A stretch of 64,000 nucleotides of DNA from positions 16,058,001 through 16,122,000 of the forward strand of contig OX344751.2 of the NCBI GenBank assembly GCA_947034885.2. Reading direction: 5' to 3'. Under the pieces are notes generated by a model. The model was not told the origin of the DNA, did no database searches, and worked only from the letters and a program-made list of their open reading frames with translations. Of this stretch, positions 24,470-36,753 are shown in pieces (position 1 is the stretch's first letter; each line of letters starts with the position of its first letter). Source of the DNA: Thuidium tamariscinum. Its lineage: Eukaryota; Streptophyta; Bryopsida; Hypnales; Thuidiaceae. The translations under genes and the position numbers were made by a program.

Positions 24470-24700
24470 CATTTACAATTGTGATATAGTTCAAGCGCCA
24501 CTAACATGGACATCCACCTTAAAGTCAAGTAGAAGTTAGTATGAAGTCATTTTGTGATCATAAAATAGTCCAAGCGTTGCTAACGTAGACATCCATGTTA
24601 GAGTCATTGTGAAGTCATTTTGTAGTCATTTGTAGTCTAAGCATTGTTGATGTGGACATCCACATTAAAGTCACGCGGAAGTCATTGTAAAGTCATTATG
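24470..24700. repeat. Tandem repeat, unit about 80-100 bases, about 3 copies
   Basis: Each unit carries GGACATCCAC.TTAAAGTCA, then GAAGTCATTTTGTAGTCAT and AGTC.AAGC.TTG. Copies start near 24490, 24570 and 24640 and differ in length and sequence. Single TAGTCATT motifs continue to about 24780. Confidence 0.65.
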
Positions 24701-24849
24701 TAGTCATTCAAAAATTGTGATGGAATTTTTGCACTATCAAGATGGATTTCCATATAGCAAGTTATTCCGTAGTCATTCTCAAGTGACATTGAATCTGGTC
24801 ACTCTCCAAGGACATAGAGGGTTGCTATTATGTGAGCTTAGAAGTGTAA

Positions 24850-25000
24850 ACCCATGAGCCTAGAAGACTATATGCCTACAATATAAGTGTCTATATTATA
24901 ATAATCTTCTATGATAATAGTGCATATATGTTATAAATACCTACATTATAGGTGTTTATCTTATAAATACTTTCAATGGTTGCATGATATTTACTTTTAT
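24850..25000. repeat. Degenerate ATTATAGGTG-type short repeat
   Basis: Variants of CTATATTATAA..ACCTTC and CTACATTATAGGTGTTTAT follow each other. The same motif family recurs at about 41320-41480. Confidence 0.45.
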
Positions 25001-25529
25001 ATATTCTCAAGGCTCACATGCTTACATTTTCATTTTGATATACTAGTACAATTGCAAGGACGTTGAAAGTCATTTTCTTGTCATTTTAAATTTCTGATCA
25101 TGTACGTAAGAAAAACTATATTGACAATTGCATGGAGAATAGTCATTTTGCAATCATATATGAATACATTCAAAGTTCCATAGTAATACATGATATACAA
25201 TAATGATGCCAAAGATAATACTTCATATAGAATGCATGATATGCCATATGCAATTTGACATATACAATACACCATACGCCATGCACTATTCCAAAGCCAC
25301 TTACTGTATCAGTATGAATAGATGCAATGACAAGCCTTTTATAGAAATAGAATAGTAGTAAGCAAGACTATTTGGGGTGTAGTGGTTGTCACCCCTGGTT
25401 TGTATTAGTTGCCCCTTCCTTCTCTCAAAAAATTTAAAGGCCATTGAATGTTTTAAAAAATTGCTTACCTTGCTTATTACCTTTGATTTCACAAAAAATC
25501 ACTAGTCGTTGATCTTGTAAGATTTAATC

Positions 25530-25705
25530 TGAGCCATCCAATATAATCGAATACGAATACAAAAATGAATATGGAATATAGATATAGTATCGTATACAAA
25601 TATATAATAAATATGAATATTGATATGGATTTGAATACAAATATGGGTATAGATTTGGTACAATATTGAATTACAAATACAAATACAAGATACGAGATAC
25701 GGAAT
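25530..25705. repeat. Degenerate hexamer tract (GAATAT/GGATAC type)
   Basis: Runs of GAATAC, GAATAT, GATATG, GGATTT at about six-base spacing. The same kind of tract lies at 27780-28075 and 53620-53960, there inside a longer dispersed repeat. Confidence 0.6.
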
Positions 25706-25976
25706 AATTGTCTCATATAGTTTGTTAGTTACATTGGTTTCTAGAAATTACAAGAGGGGGGGAGGTTATGAAAAGTTTAAATTTTAAAATTTTAAAATAT
25801 TTTGAAGAGGTGGGAGAAGAAAGGAGGAGGGGGTTAAAGTGAAAAAATTTTAAATTTTAATTTTTTGTGGGTGCAGTTATTGCCTCTTTTGGATGCACAA
25901 TTTGTAACTATGTACCCTAAACAGGTAGTAACTACTTACACAATCCTTGTGGGATATGACAAAGCTTGAGGTATAT

Positions 25977-26818
25977 GCAACGACGCTAGATTGTGAGCCT
26001 AAAAGCATGAGCTATGAGCGTAGGTTTTGTGAGCCCAGAGAATTAATTAAAAAAAACTGTGAATTTTTTAAGCCAAGAGAAAAAAAAGGTGAAGTCATTT
26101 TTTTAAAATCTATTTATTGTAAAATTTCAGCTTCATGACCATGGACCTATGACTGTGTACCTATGATCGTGGAAATGTGGTTAATGTATTTTAAAATTTC
26201 AAACCTTACTATCTCCAAAGGGCCTCTCAATACCTTCCAAATTTTTTTTTGAAATTTTGAATTCTTTTTTAAGGTTCAAAATGTAGAATCCAACAAGAGG
26301 TTTTCTAGGGTGATAAAGTCGTGAAATTTTATTATTATTATTTTTTTCCCGACTTTATCACCCTGAAATTGATCTCTCGATACCGAGAGAAGGTTTTGAA
26401 GGGTGAAAAGTCACCAAAAAAATGAACTAGTAACATAGTCGGAAAAAAAATGAAAAAAGTTGAAAAAAAATGAAAAAAAAAGTTTTGAGAGTTCCAAAGC
26501 CCTCTACATGTAAACCCCTTTCAATATCAAGAGGGATTTTGGAGGGTGATGGAGTTGCCAAAAAAAATTGAAAAATAAAAAAAGGACTGAAAAAAAAAAT
26601 TGAAAAAAATTGAAATTTTTTTTTTTGAAAAAAAGAGTTTTGAAAGTCACAAATTTCAAATCCCACGAGGGGGATACTAGATATAAAAATCCAAAATTCT
26701 TAAAGCACAATAATAGGTCCAAGCCCTAAAAATCACTAAAAATTTCACCAAAAATTCTAGGCTCACAAGCTCACAAGCTCATACGCTCACGCTCGCAAGC
26801 TCACAAAATAGCATCCCC
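25977..26818. mobile_element. Mutator-like non-autonomous repeat E, copy E1
   Basis: Left end GCAACGACGCTAG..TTGTGAGCC and right end GCTCACAAAATAGCATCCCC are imperfect inverted copies (GACGCTAGATTGTGAGC against GATGCTATTTTGTGAGC). Both ends hold clusters of GAGCTTGTGAGC-type units. It aligns end to end with 36754-37698 at about 95 percent by eye. The right flank begins with AATGAATTT after one A, the same nonamer that precedes E2. A nonamer target duplication and G-rich termini favour the Mutator superfamily; hAT (8 bases) is the alternative. No coding capacity. Confidence 0.7.
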
Positions 26819-28405
26819 AAATGAATTTGGATGATTTTTGTAGCAAAATTGGGGCCAAAAGTAGGATGATGAAAATAGGTAGAACCAAGGAGATGGCATA
26901 GATGGGTTGGTCTACCTTAGATCTAGGTGAAGAGAATGACAAGCCTAAACATTGACAAACAGGCATTAGACTATTTTCAATACACTTTTTGAAAGTGTAA
27001 AAAAAATGTCATTAATCCCTTGGAAATTAAATGTGTACACCACAATATTAAATTCAATGAAATCATCATTTTATATAAATTGAATATGATTTTGCATTTG
27101 TATACATTCAATAAAGTAGAGGGCTTCAAAACAATTTGGGCATTAAAACCACCCACTTCTTCAAATAAACAACATTTGTCCAAGTTACTTTTTTCATCTT
27201 TACAAGAATGTACAACCAATGTGTTTTTGAGGAGGTGGGCGGTTTTAGATCCCTATGCCATTTCAACTTCAAGATTCATAACAAATTCCACAAAGCTCCA
27301 AAAAGTATGAAATGATTTAAGTTAGATGCCAATTTCCTTTGTCTTTCAAGGAAAATGTATTGAAAAATATATCAAAAAGTTTCACCTCCCAAAAATTGAG
27401 TTTTGGCTCTTACATGGGTGCTTCATGGACCTCCTACCTTACTACAATATGAAGTTATATTTACTCTATGATAGTCAATATAGAATATTGTTTGTACATT
27501 ATGAAAACATTTTAAATTAAAAGTGTCATAAAGTGTCAAACTTCTAGTACTAGTTGCCTCTTTTGAGTTCATTGTCATCGTCATTGTCATTGTTTGTGAC
27601 AAAACTGTCACAATGAGCTCAAAACTTTTTAAATTTTTTAAATTTTAATTATTTCCAACCCCCCAATCTGATTTAAATATTAAAATTTTATTAATTTTCA
27701 ATCCCCCTCACCCCCTCTTATAATTTTGAGAGGGTGGGCCTCCATACAATCAATATGGGATAAGAGAATGGCACTCACATTTGCATTACCATATTTGTAT
27801 GCATATTCACTATCCATATTTGTATCCAATCTAAATATCGATATTCGATATCTATATTCAATATCCATATTTTATAATTGTATTCATGTAATTATATATA
27901 GTATTTATACTCAATATCCATATTTGTATGCGTATTCAGTTTCAATATGTATATTCGACATTTGCATTCTATATCTATATTTTATAATTTTATTCTTGTA
28001 ATTATATATAGTATTTATGCTTAGTATCTGTACTCAAAATCCATATTTGTATTTAGTATATATATATCTGATAGCTGTTGATTTTTCATAGAGGGGTTTG
28101 GGATTCTTTTGATTTCTAATCCAACGGCTCTTGATTTTCCGAGAGGAAGGGGGTTTTAGAAAATTGTAAACAAGTTGTATTACCTCTTTTTGTCACATTG
28201 TATTTTTGACATAAATTATATCATAGACACTAATCCCTAAAAGCCCAAAGGTTTTGGTCAAAACATAAATGTCTTACAAAATATAAGTCCTTTAACTTTT
28301 TAGGAGTCAGCATGAGAGAAGATAAAATGGGCACAATAGCTAAAAAGTATCCGTATAATCCAAATGATAAAACTATTTTAAAATTCTCTTCAAATTTACT
28401 TGTAG
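26819..28405 (+). repeat. Dispersed repeat R, forward copy
   Basis: Matches the complement of about 53350-54952 with roughly one difference in ten. It contains TTTTTGTAGCAAAATTGGG near its left end, paired small open frames on both strands (27020-27310 plus and 26977-27219 minus), a GTGACAAAACTGTCACAATG palindrome near 27600, a degenerate ATATCC hexamer tract (27780-28075), and ends in half of module M (CTAATCCCTAAAAGCCC, 28231 onward). The matching copy continues into the full module. Confidence 0.85.
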
Positions 28406-30072
28406 GAAAATGGAATGTGTAGCAGCTACATGCTTCTACTAATAAATGAAGGTATTGAAACAATTAAAGAACATATTAATCAAAACATGAATAGGATTGG
28501 GCAATAATTGATGATTCTTGTTTTGGTTTGATCTTGCCTAAAGTGGTGTTAAAGTGCTCTTATAGAGAATTTGTTACAAATGTGATTTTGTTGAAGGAGA
28601 AATGGCAATGAAAAAATAGTGTTTTTTGAAAAGTTTATATAGAAGTCCATATATGATTCAAATAATGAAAATTGGTTCTTGTCATTAAGTGAGTGGAAGT
28701 AGTATTGCCTATTTTTACTAAAGTGCAAAGAGATGACTTTAAAAATAGTCCAACATCATCAATGCACATTTGAATCAATTAGAAGTGTATTACAATGATT
28801 AACAAGGGTTTAAGCTAATTCTATTAGGTTTAAGACATTATCCTTTGTTTGTCCTATAACTCTAATTTTCTTTTTTGCAATAGTAAACTTATTAAAGATT
28901 TGACAACAATTTTGTGTTGTATGTGGTAATCAAATGCTTCTATTGTCAATGTATAGTGAATCCTTTTAAGTACAAGATAGGTGTGCATAGGTGTTCATTG
29001 TAATTTAAGATCAAAATTAAATGCATTCCAATAGGAACAAAAAGCTATGCATAAATTTTATAGAGGAAGAGACTCTATCAACAACTATCATGTCTTCTCT
29101 ATGAATTTAGATCTTATATATAAGATGTTCATTGTCTTTTTATCTTTGATTTACTTAGCTAATAATTATTATACTAAAAAAATTTAGTTCTTAGAATTTT
29201 TTTTGAATTGCAAAGAATATGATAAACTAGACTTTTTGTACTTGTGCTGCATTTCATAAATTAATTTTAAAAAACAAAATAAATCACCTTCAATCCAATA
29301 ATCAAATTTGAAGGACAATAATTCAAAAAATTAGAATTACATAGAAATAAAAAAATCCAAAAGGATCTAGTGTTATGAAACAAAAGAAGGACATGGATAC
29401 TAAATTCAAACTTCTATAAGTATGAATATCCATCATTCATTATGCTATTAATCCCTAATTACATAGTGAACCATATATGGTTAATGAAAAAATTTAAGCT
29501 TATTTTTGTACAAATAGTTAAATTGTTTTGTTCTTTAAAAAAGTTACAAGCAATTTCGAAGGTTAAATATTATAAGTTTTTGTTTTCTTATAAACAAAAA
29601 AGGCAAATATTCAATTTTTGAGAAGTTCTCAAAAGCAATTTCACTTCATTTAAAATCTAAAAAATTATACTTATCCATATGCTGTGAAAATGGTCCCATT
29701 GGAAAGACTATACTAAGTGCACTTACAATTTCAACCATTCCTCACAATATAATCTCACAATTCTTATGCAATTTTACACTCAAGGTTGGTATGCACACTT
29801 GTAAGCAAGTTCTTTAATAATATATATGGTTAGATTTTGAGAAAAAAAAAAAAGTCTTCCTTCACTCAGTGAATATCTATAAGTCCAAGATCATTTTTTA
29901 TATAGAAGAATGCACTTCAATAGGCCTAAGTACTTAGGGGTCAACTACATGGTATCTAAGGTCAAAGGATTCTTTATGATTCTAATCCTACCTTGGGGTG
30001 AAATTGGATAGACTTGCACTGTGGATAAAGTCTGAAGCTAGCAAATAAGTGATATTCTTTAGATAAATATTT
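28406..30072. other. A+T-rich spacer, nothing recognised
   Basis: No long open frame, inverted ends or tandem unit could be found. Confidence 0.35.
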
Positions 30073-30110
30073 TTAACCCTTGAAGGACAAATTGGTGACC
30101 ATGAAAATCA
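30073..30110. mobile_element. Left end of a TTAA-type element (solitary)
   Basis: TTAA (30073-30076) then CCCTTGAAGGACAAATTGG, close to the CCCATTAAGGACCG end at 20862 and the complement of GTCCTTCAAGGG at 39547. No partner end lies nearby before the gene island, so it is a truncated copy or its other end is lost. Confidence 0.4.
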
Positions 30111-30324
30111 TACATTTTTATACTAACCATTTGACATCATCTACTTTGAATAAGCCAAATATACTCATTGGAAGTCATAGTCTTACAAAACCTTCCCTTT
30201 CCACACTAATACCGAGGATGAAAAGTTGCACTTCTGTTCATGCAAGCACAGATTCTTTGTCATTCAAAGGACACCAAACATCCATGGCAACATTCAAGGG
30301 TTAAAAGATACATGTTGTGCTACC

Positions 30325-30359
30325 ACACCAAATACAACAAGTATTTCTTGCAATCACCT
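30325..30359. mobile_element. Right-end stub of the four-base-TSD MITE family
   Basis: AAATACAACAAGTATTTCTTGCAATCACC corresponds to the last ~30 bases of the full copies (for example 51990-52038). The rest of the element is missing. It lies 34 bases beyond the stop codon of the receptor kinase, in its 3' flank. Confidence 0.6.
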
Positions 30360-30392
30360 CACAACATGCCCAGAGGCTATTTTTCTAAAGAA

Positions 30393-33300
30393 TCATGGAA
30401 GCCCTCTCTCCTCAGATCCATCTTTACCCATATCTGAATTGACGCAGGACTTGGGAGCAATGTCTGCCAGCAATGCCACAACATCCCGCATGGACGGTCG
30501 TCTCGCAGGCATGAAACTAGTGCACAACATGCCGATTCGCAAGAGTGCGATCATGTCTTCCTGGGAGCTTCTCTCGCAGTTGGGGTCCAAGATCTCGTAC
30601 TCACCTTCGGGAGTTTGCACCTTCTCGGTAACCCAGTGCACGAGGTTGGTTCCGGCTTCTCCGTATATGCTGGGGTCGATTGCACGTTTCCCAGTCACCA
30701 ACTCCAACAGCACAACGCCAAAGCTGTAGATATCAATTTTCTCATTCACTCGGGCACTGAAGCTGTACTCTGCAATTGTCGTCTCCATCAAAAAAAAATC
30801 CCAATGAGAGACTTGCGGGATAAAATCAAATTACCAACTGTGTGACAGCAATTCTACTTCCTGGAACTAGTCAAATTAACAGAGATTAATTTAGACGAAA
30901 GCACTTTACCTGGGGCCATGTAGCCCAGAGAGCCAGCAATTGTGGACAAGGTATGCGATGCTGCAGTATCAACAATCTTGGCTATGCCAAAATCCGTTAG
31001 GTATGCCTCGTGATCCAAGTCCAGCAGAATGTTGTTGGACTTGATGTCTCGATGCAAGATTTGGGGTGTGCACTCGTGATGCAAAAATTGAAGTCCCTGG
31101 CATCACACCGGAACACCCAATTCCATATTGTCAAACCGAAACGATTTGGAAACCCAAATTGTTATCCAGACTGATTTTCATATCTTTTAAGTCACCATGT
31201 TCAAGAGAGGCGTTTCAATTGTAAATTTAAGGGCACAAAGCACTGAAAACTGGAGGAGGTAAAGATCAGAGTGGTTTTGACGAGCGTCTAGAACTCTAGA
31301 GTGCCACTTCCAGGAAATCTTGCTATTTGGGGAACATGGCGATCATGAGAGGGGACCATTGAGATCCAAAGACTAAACGACGCACCATGGCTGCTCCCGT
31401 AGCAATTTTAAACCGAATTTCCCAAGGGAGCGTCTCCGTCTTGCTGCCGTGCAAGATATCTCCCAAACTGCCCTTGGGCATATATTCGTACACCAGCAAG
31501 TTGCAGTCCCGATTCGTACAGCAGCACAAAAGCTTCACAACGTGCTGGTGGTGGAGCCTTGCGAGCGTCCTCACCTGACCAGGGGGGCACAACGAAACAT
31601 CAGAATCCGGGCAACAAAATCTAGATTGATGTGCAGTTACAACACATCCATTGGAAAGAATCAGTGAACTGGTGCAAACCTCCGATTCGAAGCCATGGTC
31701 CTTGCTACTCTCCTCTTTCGTCACATTCCACAGTTTCTTGACAGCCACCGTCTCGCCGTCGCTGAGTGTCACCTTGTACACTTTTCCCGAACCGCCAGCT
31801 CCGATCACATTCTCTTCATCCAGGGCTGTGACCTCATGGTCACGAAAGATCTTGTCCGTGAATGAGGTCAACGTCCACATGTCTTCGTCTGCAACCGTGT
31901 CCAGATTTTTACTCCCGGTGCTCTTGCATCTCCTGAAAATTAGAACCAGCACCACAAACAACACAATGGCCACAGCACCGAAGACCCCCACGACGACAAT
32001 CCATGCCTGTTTTCCGTCACGTGGAGATGCCGAAGCTACGGCAGGCGAATTGGTGGCACAGGAGCCCTCGACACACAAGTACGGATTTCCAGTGAAGTTG
32101 ATTGTGACGAACCTCACCCCATTTCCCTCCGATGGGATGACCCCCGACAAGTTGTTAAAGGCGACATTCAACGTCTGCAAATTCAGCATGTTGAACAGCC
32201 CCCTGGGGATGGTGCCCGTGAGGTTGTTCTCCGAGACATCCAAAACGCTCAATTTGTTGAGGTGGGTCAGCTCGTTGGGAATGGCGCCGTCCAAATGGTT
32301 CCCAGAAAGGTCCAGTTGAAATAGCTCAGAGCAATTGCCCAGGCTGGGAGGAATGGCGCCGTGGAACAAATTGGCTCCCAGTACAAGCTGCGTCAAGCTC
32401 GACAGGTTTCCCAACACGGAAGGGAGTGTGCCATTGAATCCATTGGAGTTAGCCTGGAACTTGACTAAGCTGGTCTCTGCAATTTCTTTAGGAATGGGGC
32501 CTGAAAATTGATTGTCTTGCACAAACAAGATGGAGAGAGATTTTGCATTTCCAATGCTTGCATCCATACTTCCATTCAAGCGGTTCCCACTCAATTGCAT
32601 CCTCACTAAGTTGGTGCCTCCCCACAAACCCACCGGCATTGGTCCTTCCAATTGGTTGCCATCTAATCGCAATACTCTCAAGTTCATGCAATTGTCATAT
32701 GTGTTAGGAATTGTACCGGTCAGTCTATTTTCATATAATCCTAGGAATTCCAAAGTGACATTGTTGCCCCAACAAAGATAAGGAGGCATTGGACCTTCAA
32801 AGAAGTTGTGCCCTATATCCACCCATTGAAGCAAAGTATTCTTCCCAAGATCGTATGGGATTTCACCAGTCAATTGGTTTTGGTTGAGATGCACTTCTGA
32901 TAATTGTTTCCAATTGGCAATTTCAAGAGGAATAGGCCCACTAAGATTATTTGCAACAAGGCCAAGGAATGCGAGAAGCGACAAGTTCCCAAAACTAAGT
33001 GGAATTTGTCCACTCAAAGTATTTAAACCCAAATCAAGATATGTGAGAAGTGTCAAATTTCCCAAACTTGCCGGAATCTCTCCACTAAGATTATTCATAG
33101 ATAGGACAAGTTGTGTAAGAAGTGTCAAACTTCCAATATTGGCCGGAATCTCTCCACTAAAGTTGTTAATCCCAATGTCAAGCACGGTCAAGGTTTCCTT
33201 CAAATTTGCTAAGCCTTCCAAATCTCCACTCAAGCCATTTTCAAAAGCAATAAGTTGCGAAAGCCTTTTGCATTGCAACAAAGATGATGGAAGAGGCCCT

Positions 33301-34438
33301 ATCAATTTATTCTGATAAAGCCATAGTATTGTCAAGTTTGGCATGCTTCCAAACATGTCTGGAATGTAGCCACTAAGTGTATTGTTGTCTAGGTAGAGTT
33401 CTTCTAGATTCGTCAAATTCTCAAGAGAGGGAATGGGGCCCATAATGTGGCACCTCTCAAGAGAGAGAGTCTTCAACTTTGTCAAAGTCAATAGTCTTGT
33501 TGGAAATAGAGATGGTGGGAAATTCACACCCTCAAAGCGAAGATCTTCTAGGCCCTCCCATAAACTCACATTCGGCCATGGCACCATGTCCATGACATCC
33601 AAGTTTGAGCCTAACCACAAGACTCTAAGGTTTGGAATGGTGAAGAAGCCCAACGGCAATGTACCATTCCAATTGTTATATGACAAAGTCAATTCTTCAA
33701 GCTTCGTCAATGAAAGAATGGAATCTGGCATCTGACCTTCGAAGAAGTTCCCAGCAAGACGCACAACTCGTAGTTCTTGGAGCTCGTCAAATTTGTTCTC
33801 CACGGTGCCCTCCATGTAATCATACGTCAGGTCCAGCACCTGTAGATGCTGAAGTCTAGGAAAGTTACTTGGAAATTTCCCACCGATCAAAGTATAACTC
33901 ATGTTGAGGTACACCAGCTTGGAGCAGTTCACAATGTCTTCAGGGAAATTTCCACTCAAACTCGTGTTTCCCACATTCAAGGTTGTAAGGTTGCCAAGCT
34001 TTCCTGCATCACAACACACAGCATGTCAACAAAGGTAAGTGCACTATTCCCAAGTCCCTATCCCTCGGTTCATATGAGGACAGCAACCTTAGACACACAG
34101 GTACAGTAATACAACTCCAGAGGACTCAGCCACTTACCGAAATCGAGGGCGTGGATATCCCCGGCGAGGTGGCAAAATGCGGTAGGGGAGAAGTCGAGCA
34201 CTGAGACGGAACCCTGTGTGCATTGCACACCGTTCCAGAAACAAGGACTGGTGTCCGAGGCATTCCAGTTGCTCATACTGTCGTCTACGTCCACCAGGTG
34301 ATCTTGCTTCCAATTCAGCAACAACTCCCCTTCCTCATTTAGCGAGAGGACACATCGCAACTGCATGATTGTGCACGCAGTGGCCCAAAGAAGATAAACC
34401 CGCCATGGTCCAAGGACGACAAAATTCCCCGTCTCCAT
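30393..34438 (-). CDS. LRR receptor-like kinase, subfamily XI (HAESA/HSL/CEPR type)
   Basis: Five exons: 34438-34138, 34003-31680, 31574-31386, 31096-30910, 30769-30393; GT-AG introns of 134, 105, 289 and 140 bases with phases 1, 0, 0, 1. The product is 1125 residues. ATG 34438 is the only ATG upstream in the frame and gives a hydrophobic signal peptide. Parts: signal (1-31), LRR N-cap (34-73, [13 protein letters not shown]), about 22 LRRs, membrane helix (about 766-790, [18 protein letters not shown]), kinase (about 830-1110). The kinase keeps [23 protein letters not shown] (953-955, an RD kinase), DFG (973-975) and APEYS, so it should be active. [20 protein letters not shown] and the split of the kinase by introns resemble HAESA-like receptors of secreted peptides; ligand unknown. 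The tail ends GSEERGLP. Acts at the plasma membrane. CEPR-type is the alternative within the same subfamily. Confidence 0.93.
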
Positions 34439-34527
34439 CTCTGGTTCAAATCGACGTGCTATCCCGCCACAACATGCGACTCCATAAGCTCCCACCAAAC
34501 TGATATCTCAGATCAAAGCATCTGATC

Positions 34528-35750
34528 TCATACAAAAACGTCACACACGTGTTCAACTGTAGCCCCAAAACGTTTCAAAAGTTGGCGCTCTGCATCTCTC
34601 ATCTCGTTTTCTGCATCGAACTTCAAGTTGTTCTTTTGCCCTTCCGGATCCCCAAAAGAAAACTTCATGAGCAGGGCAGCGATGGCTACAAACACAAGTA
34701 AGGTAGGTGACAATGAAGCCACAAGGGACCGGATCCTATCACCTATTCGGACCACTGTTAGGTTCAGACACGCGGTTGCCTGAAGTTGGGTATATTCATG
34801 ACTTGGCTGATATCGTCTATGGACTTTGAAATTTGAATGGAAATGGGGTCGTCTACCGCCCCTTAGCTTCAAGAGCGGTCTACAACCTCCCACTTGAAAG
34901 ACTGAGTAAGAAATCTTCATACATTGTTGAGAAAATTGGACCTGAGGAGAGCTTGGCTTCTGTACCCAAAGTGTCCTCTTCGCAGCTCGAAACTGATCGA
35001 GCTCCCCATGAAAGAATTTTCTTGCATGCATGTGTGAAAGTGCTTGAAGTGTGCCACAAAATTAAATTCTCTACCTATTGTAACACAAATCCCACACCCT
35101 GGACTTGCTGTTCAGGTCTCCCGTTCTCTACTTCCTGCGACAAGTGGAAGTAGTTCTGCAATGCACCCGCTTCGATCGCCAAGCAGTCCTCTCCATTGGC
35201 GTCGAAGATGAGTGTTCGCAACTGAAAATCAACTTCCGAAAAAATCCTTAAAATTAAAGCAAGTGAAAACTTCTACAGACGTACCTCGCCTAAGTCAACC
35301 ACGAAAGCGCTCCAGATACCTTCCCAGGATGCCTCCCAGAGAAGAATCAATTCTCATTACGGTCAACGCATATTCGTGCTCGGCGAATTCCAAATGCTCG
35401 TCACAGTGATCTGTAAGTTACTCAACTGATATCAGTCCTCCTTTCGAGCGCATCCTGCGCGAGATGCTGGAAGCACCAAGCATCGCCACTGCGCTGGTGG
35501 TCAATATTCGATGCAAGCCTCCAATTAAACTGTTGAGAGAGTTATGTAACCACGGGAGGTCAGGATTAGCACCCTCGGTCAACTTTTGACCAAGGAGATT
35601 TGCCATTTCGGTTGCGGACTCCGCATCTCCTGATCGACCTCCTCCAACTGCTCGGCTGCCAGCGCCACTTGAGCTCCGCATTTGCAGTTTCGAGACCGTA
35701 GGTGGCAGCGTGAACGAATTCCATCCATGACCAATTACGGCGAATTCCAT
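34528..35750 (-). CDS. Unrecognised plant membrane protein, 281 residues, five exons
   Basis: A complete model joins 35750-35427, 35332-35285, 35221-35098, 35020-34923 and 34779-34528; all introns are GT-AG and all phases agree (0, 0, 1, 0), ending at TGA. I do not recognise the family. Visible features: a G/S-rich stretch near residue 30, a helical segment SLNSLIGGLHRILTTSAVAM (about 70-90), a conserved-looking core WSAFVVDLGELRTLIFDANG and LQNYFHLSQEVEN, a basic-aromatic block FELRRGHFGYRSQALLRSNF, and a C-terminal membrane helix TLLVFVAIAALLMKFSF followed by a charged tail. The membrane helix near the C-terminus suggests an organelle or endomembrane protein; that is inference. The stop codon lies only 89 bases upstream of the receptor-kinase ATG on the same strand. 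An ATG-initiated open frame at 36119-35960 could be a further upstream exon but does not join in phase to the exon at 35750. Confidence 0.65.
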
Positions 35751-36470
35751 GTTGTATTTTGGTTAGTTTGGGTAGCTAAAATGCAGTTATACGCATTGAG
35801 CTGGAGTCAGCAAATTGTCGAAACCTGGCGAGAAATAGCCAAGAAAAGAGTCTCTGTGCAATCTGCAAGACGCATCTATGAGTTTCAGCCGTCCATGAGC
35901 CATGAATCACGCGAGACCTTGACTCGAACTACTTTAGGGTTTCAAGTCGGTACTCCGCACCTTGCATACGCTTGACGATTGTGGGCGGAAGGTGGCGAGG
36001 ATGGCGTGCGCGGCTCCTCCCACCTGCGATGCCGCCTCCGCTCGTCCATCTTGGGTCTGTTTCAATTCTTGAAGACCCGCCATGGTCCACATCCTGCCCA
36101 GGAATTGCGGTTCGGCCATCTCTTGAAACTGGCAGCGTTGATGGAAGAGGAACAGTCCAGCAAAGACGCCAAAGATTGGCAGCAGTTCAGAATTCTATCC
36201 TAGTTCGGAGTAAGCCCCCACAACCATCGACACAGACAGACAGCTTCGAAACTGGACCTCAATGTTGGAGCTCACGTTGCAAAGCCGAGCTGCTCTGTCA
36301 TGGTTTCCGAACCTGTTCAGAAGGAATGGCACCAGCATGATCTTACCGCACTGCAGCAATCCAATTCTCCAAAGTAAAACAACCGATTCTCCTCAGCAAA
36401 AAAACAAACTAAGGTAGACAAGCCTATTACCACCTGTATTTGCAATCTGAATAATTATGTGAGGGCCCAT
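35751..36470 (-). promoter_or_regulatory. Upstream part of the gene island, possible 5' exon
   Basis: G+C-richer than the spacer and ends abruptly near 36470. On the minus strand ATG 36119 opens MAEPQFLGRMWTMAGLQELK and runs to candidate donors at CATCGCAG/GTGGGA and TGCAAG/GTGCGG. None joins in phase to the open exon downstream, so this may be a leader, an alternative first exon, or a separate small gene. Not resolved. Confidence 0.3.
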
Positions 36471-36656
36471 ATTTTTTTAGTGGTGTGCACTTGTTTCACA
36501 AATCAAATCCAAGGGGAATTATAATTTTCCAATGAAAATTGTAGTTTATTTGCATTTTTGAAGTGGTGGGCCATGAAATTTGACAATACCACATATAGTG
36601 GAGTCATAAATACCCTATCAACAACCCATAACCATCTTGGAGTGTATCTATTGGCA

Positions 36657-36753
36657 ATTAAGATATTCACCAATCAAGGACAAAGATGTTACCAAAGTTG
36701 AAATTAATGCATTGAATTAATGCATTGAATTTGTCAAGAAATTGAATGAATTT
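36657..36753 (+). repeat. Dispersed repeat L, left partner of R
   Basis: ATATTCACCAATCAAGGACA through TTGAATGAATTT matches the complement of 54953-55030. A 13-base unit (AATGCATTGAATT) is doubled here and single there. It is cut off at 36753 by repeat E2. Confidence 0.8.

Noticed and set aside
27020-27310. A 95-96 codon open frame kept in both copies of repeat R (also 54468-54755), with a second frame on the opposite strand
   Set aside because: About 12 replacement against 6-7 silent differences between the copies by hand count, a TTG rather than ATG start, and both strands open. No sign of protein constraint.
31323-34019. A single 898-codon frame as the whole receptor
   Set aside because: It reads through a 105-base intron in the kinase and lacks signal peptide, catalytic loop and APE motif; the five-exon model supplies all of these in phase.
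35285-35400. Alternative exon reading CDEHLEFAEHEYALTVMRID on the minus strand
   Set aside because: It looks protein-like but ends in a stop and does not join in phase to the next exon; the exon at 35332-35285 in another frame does.
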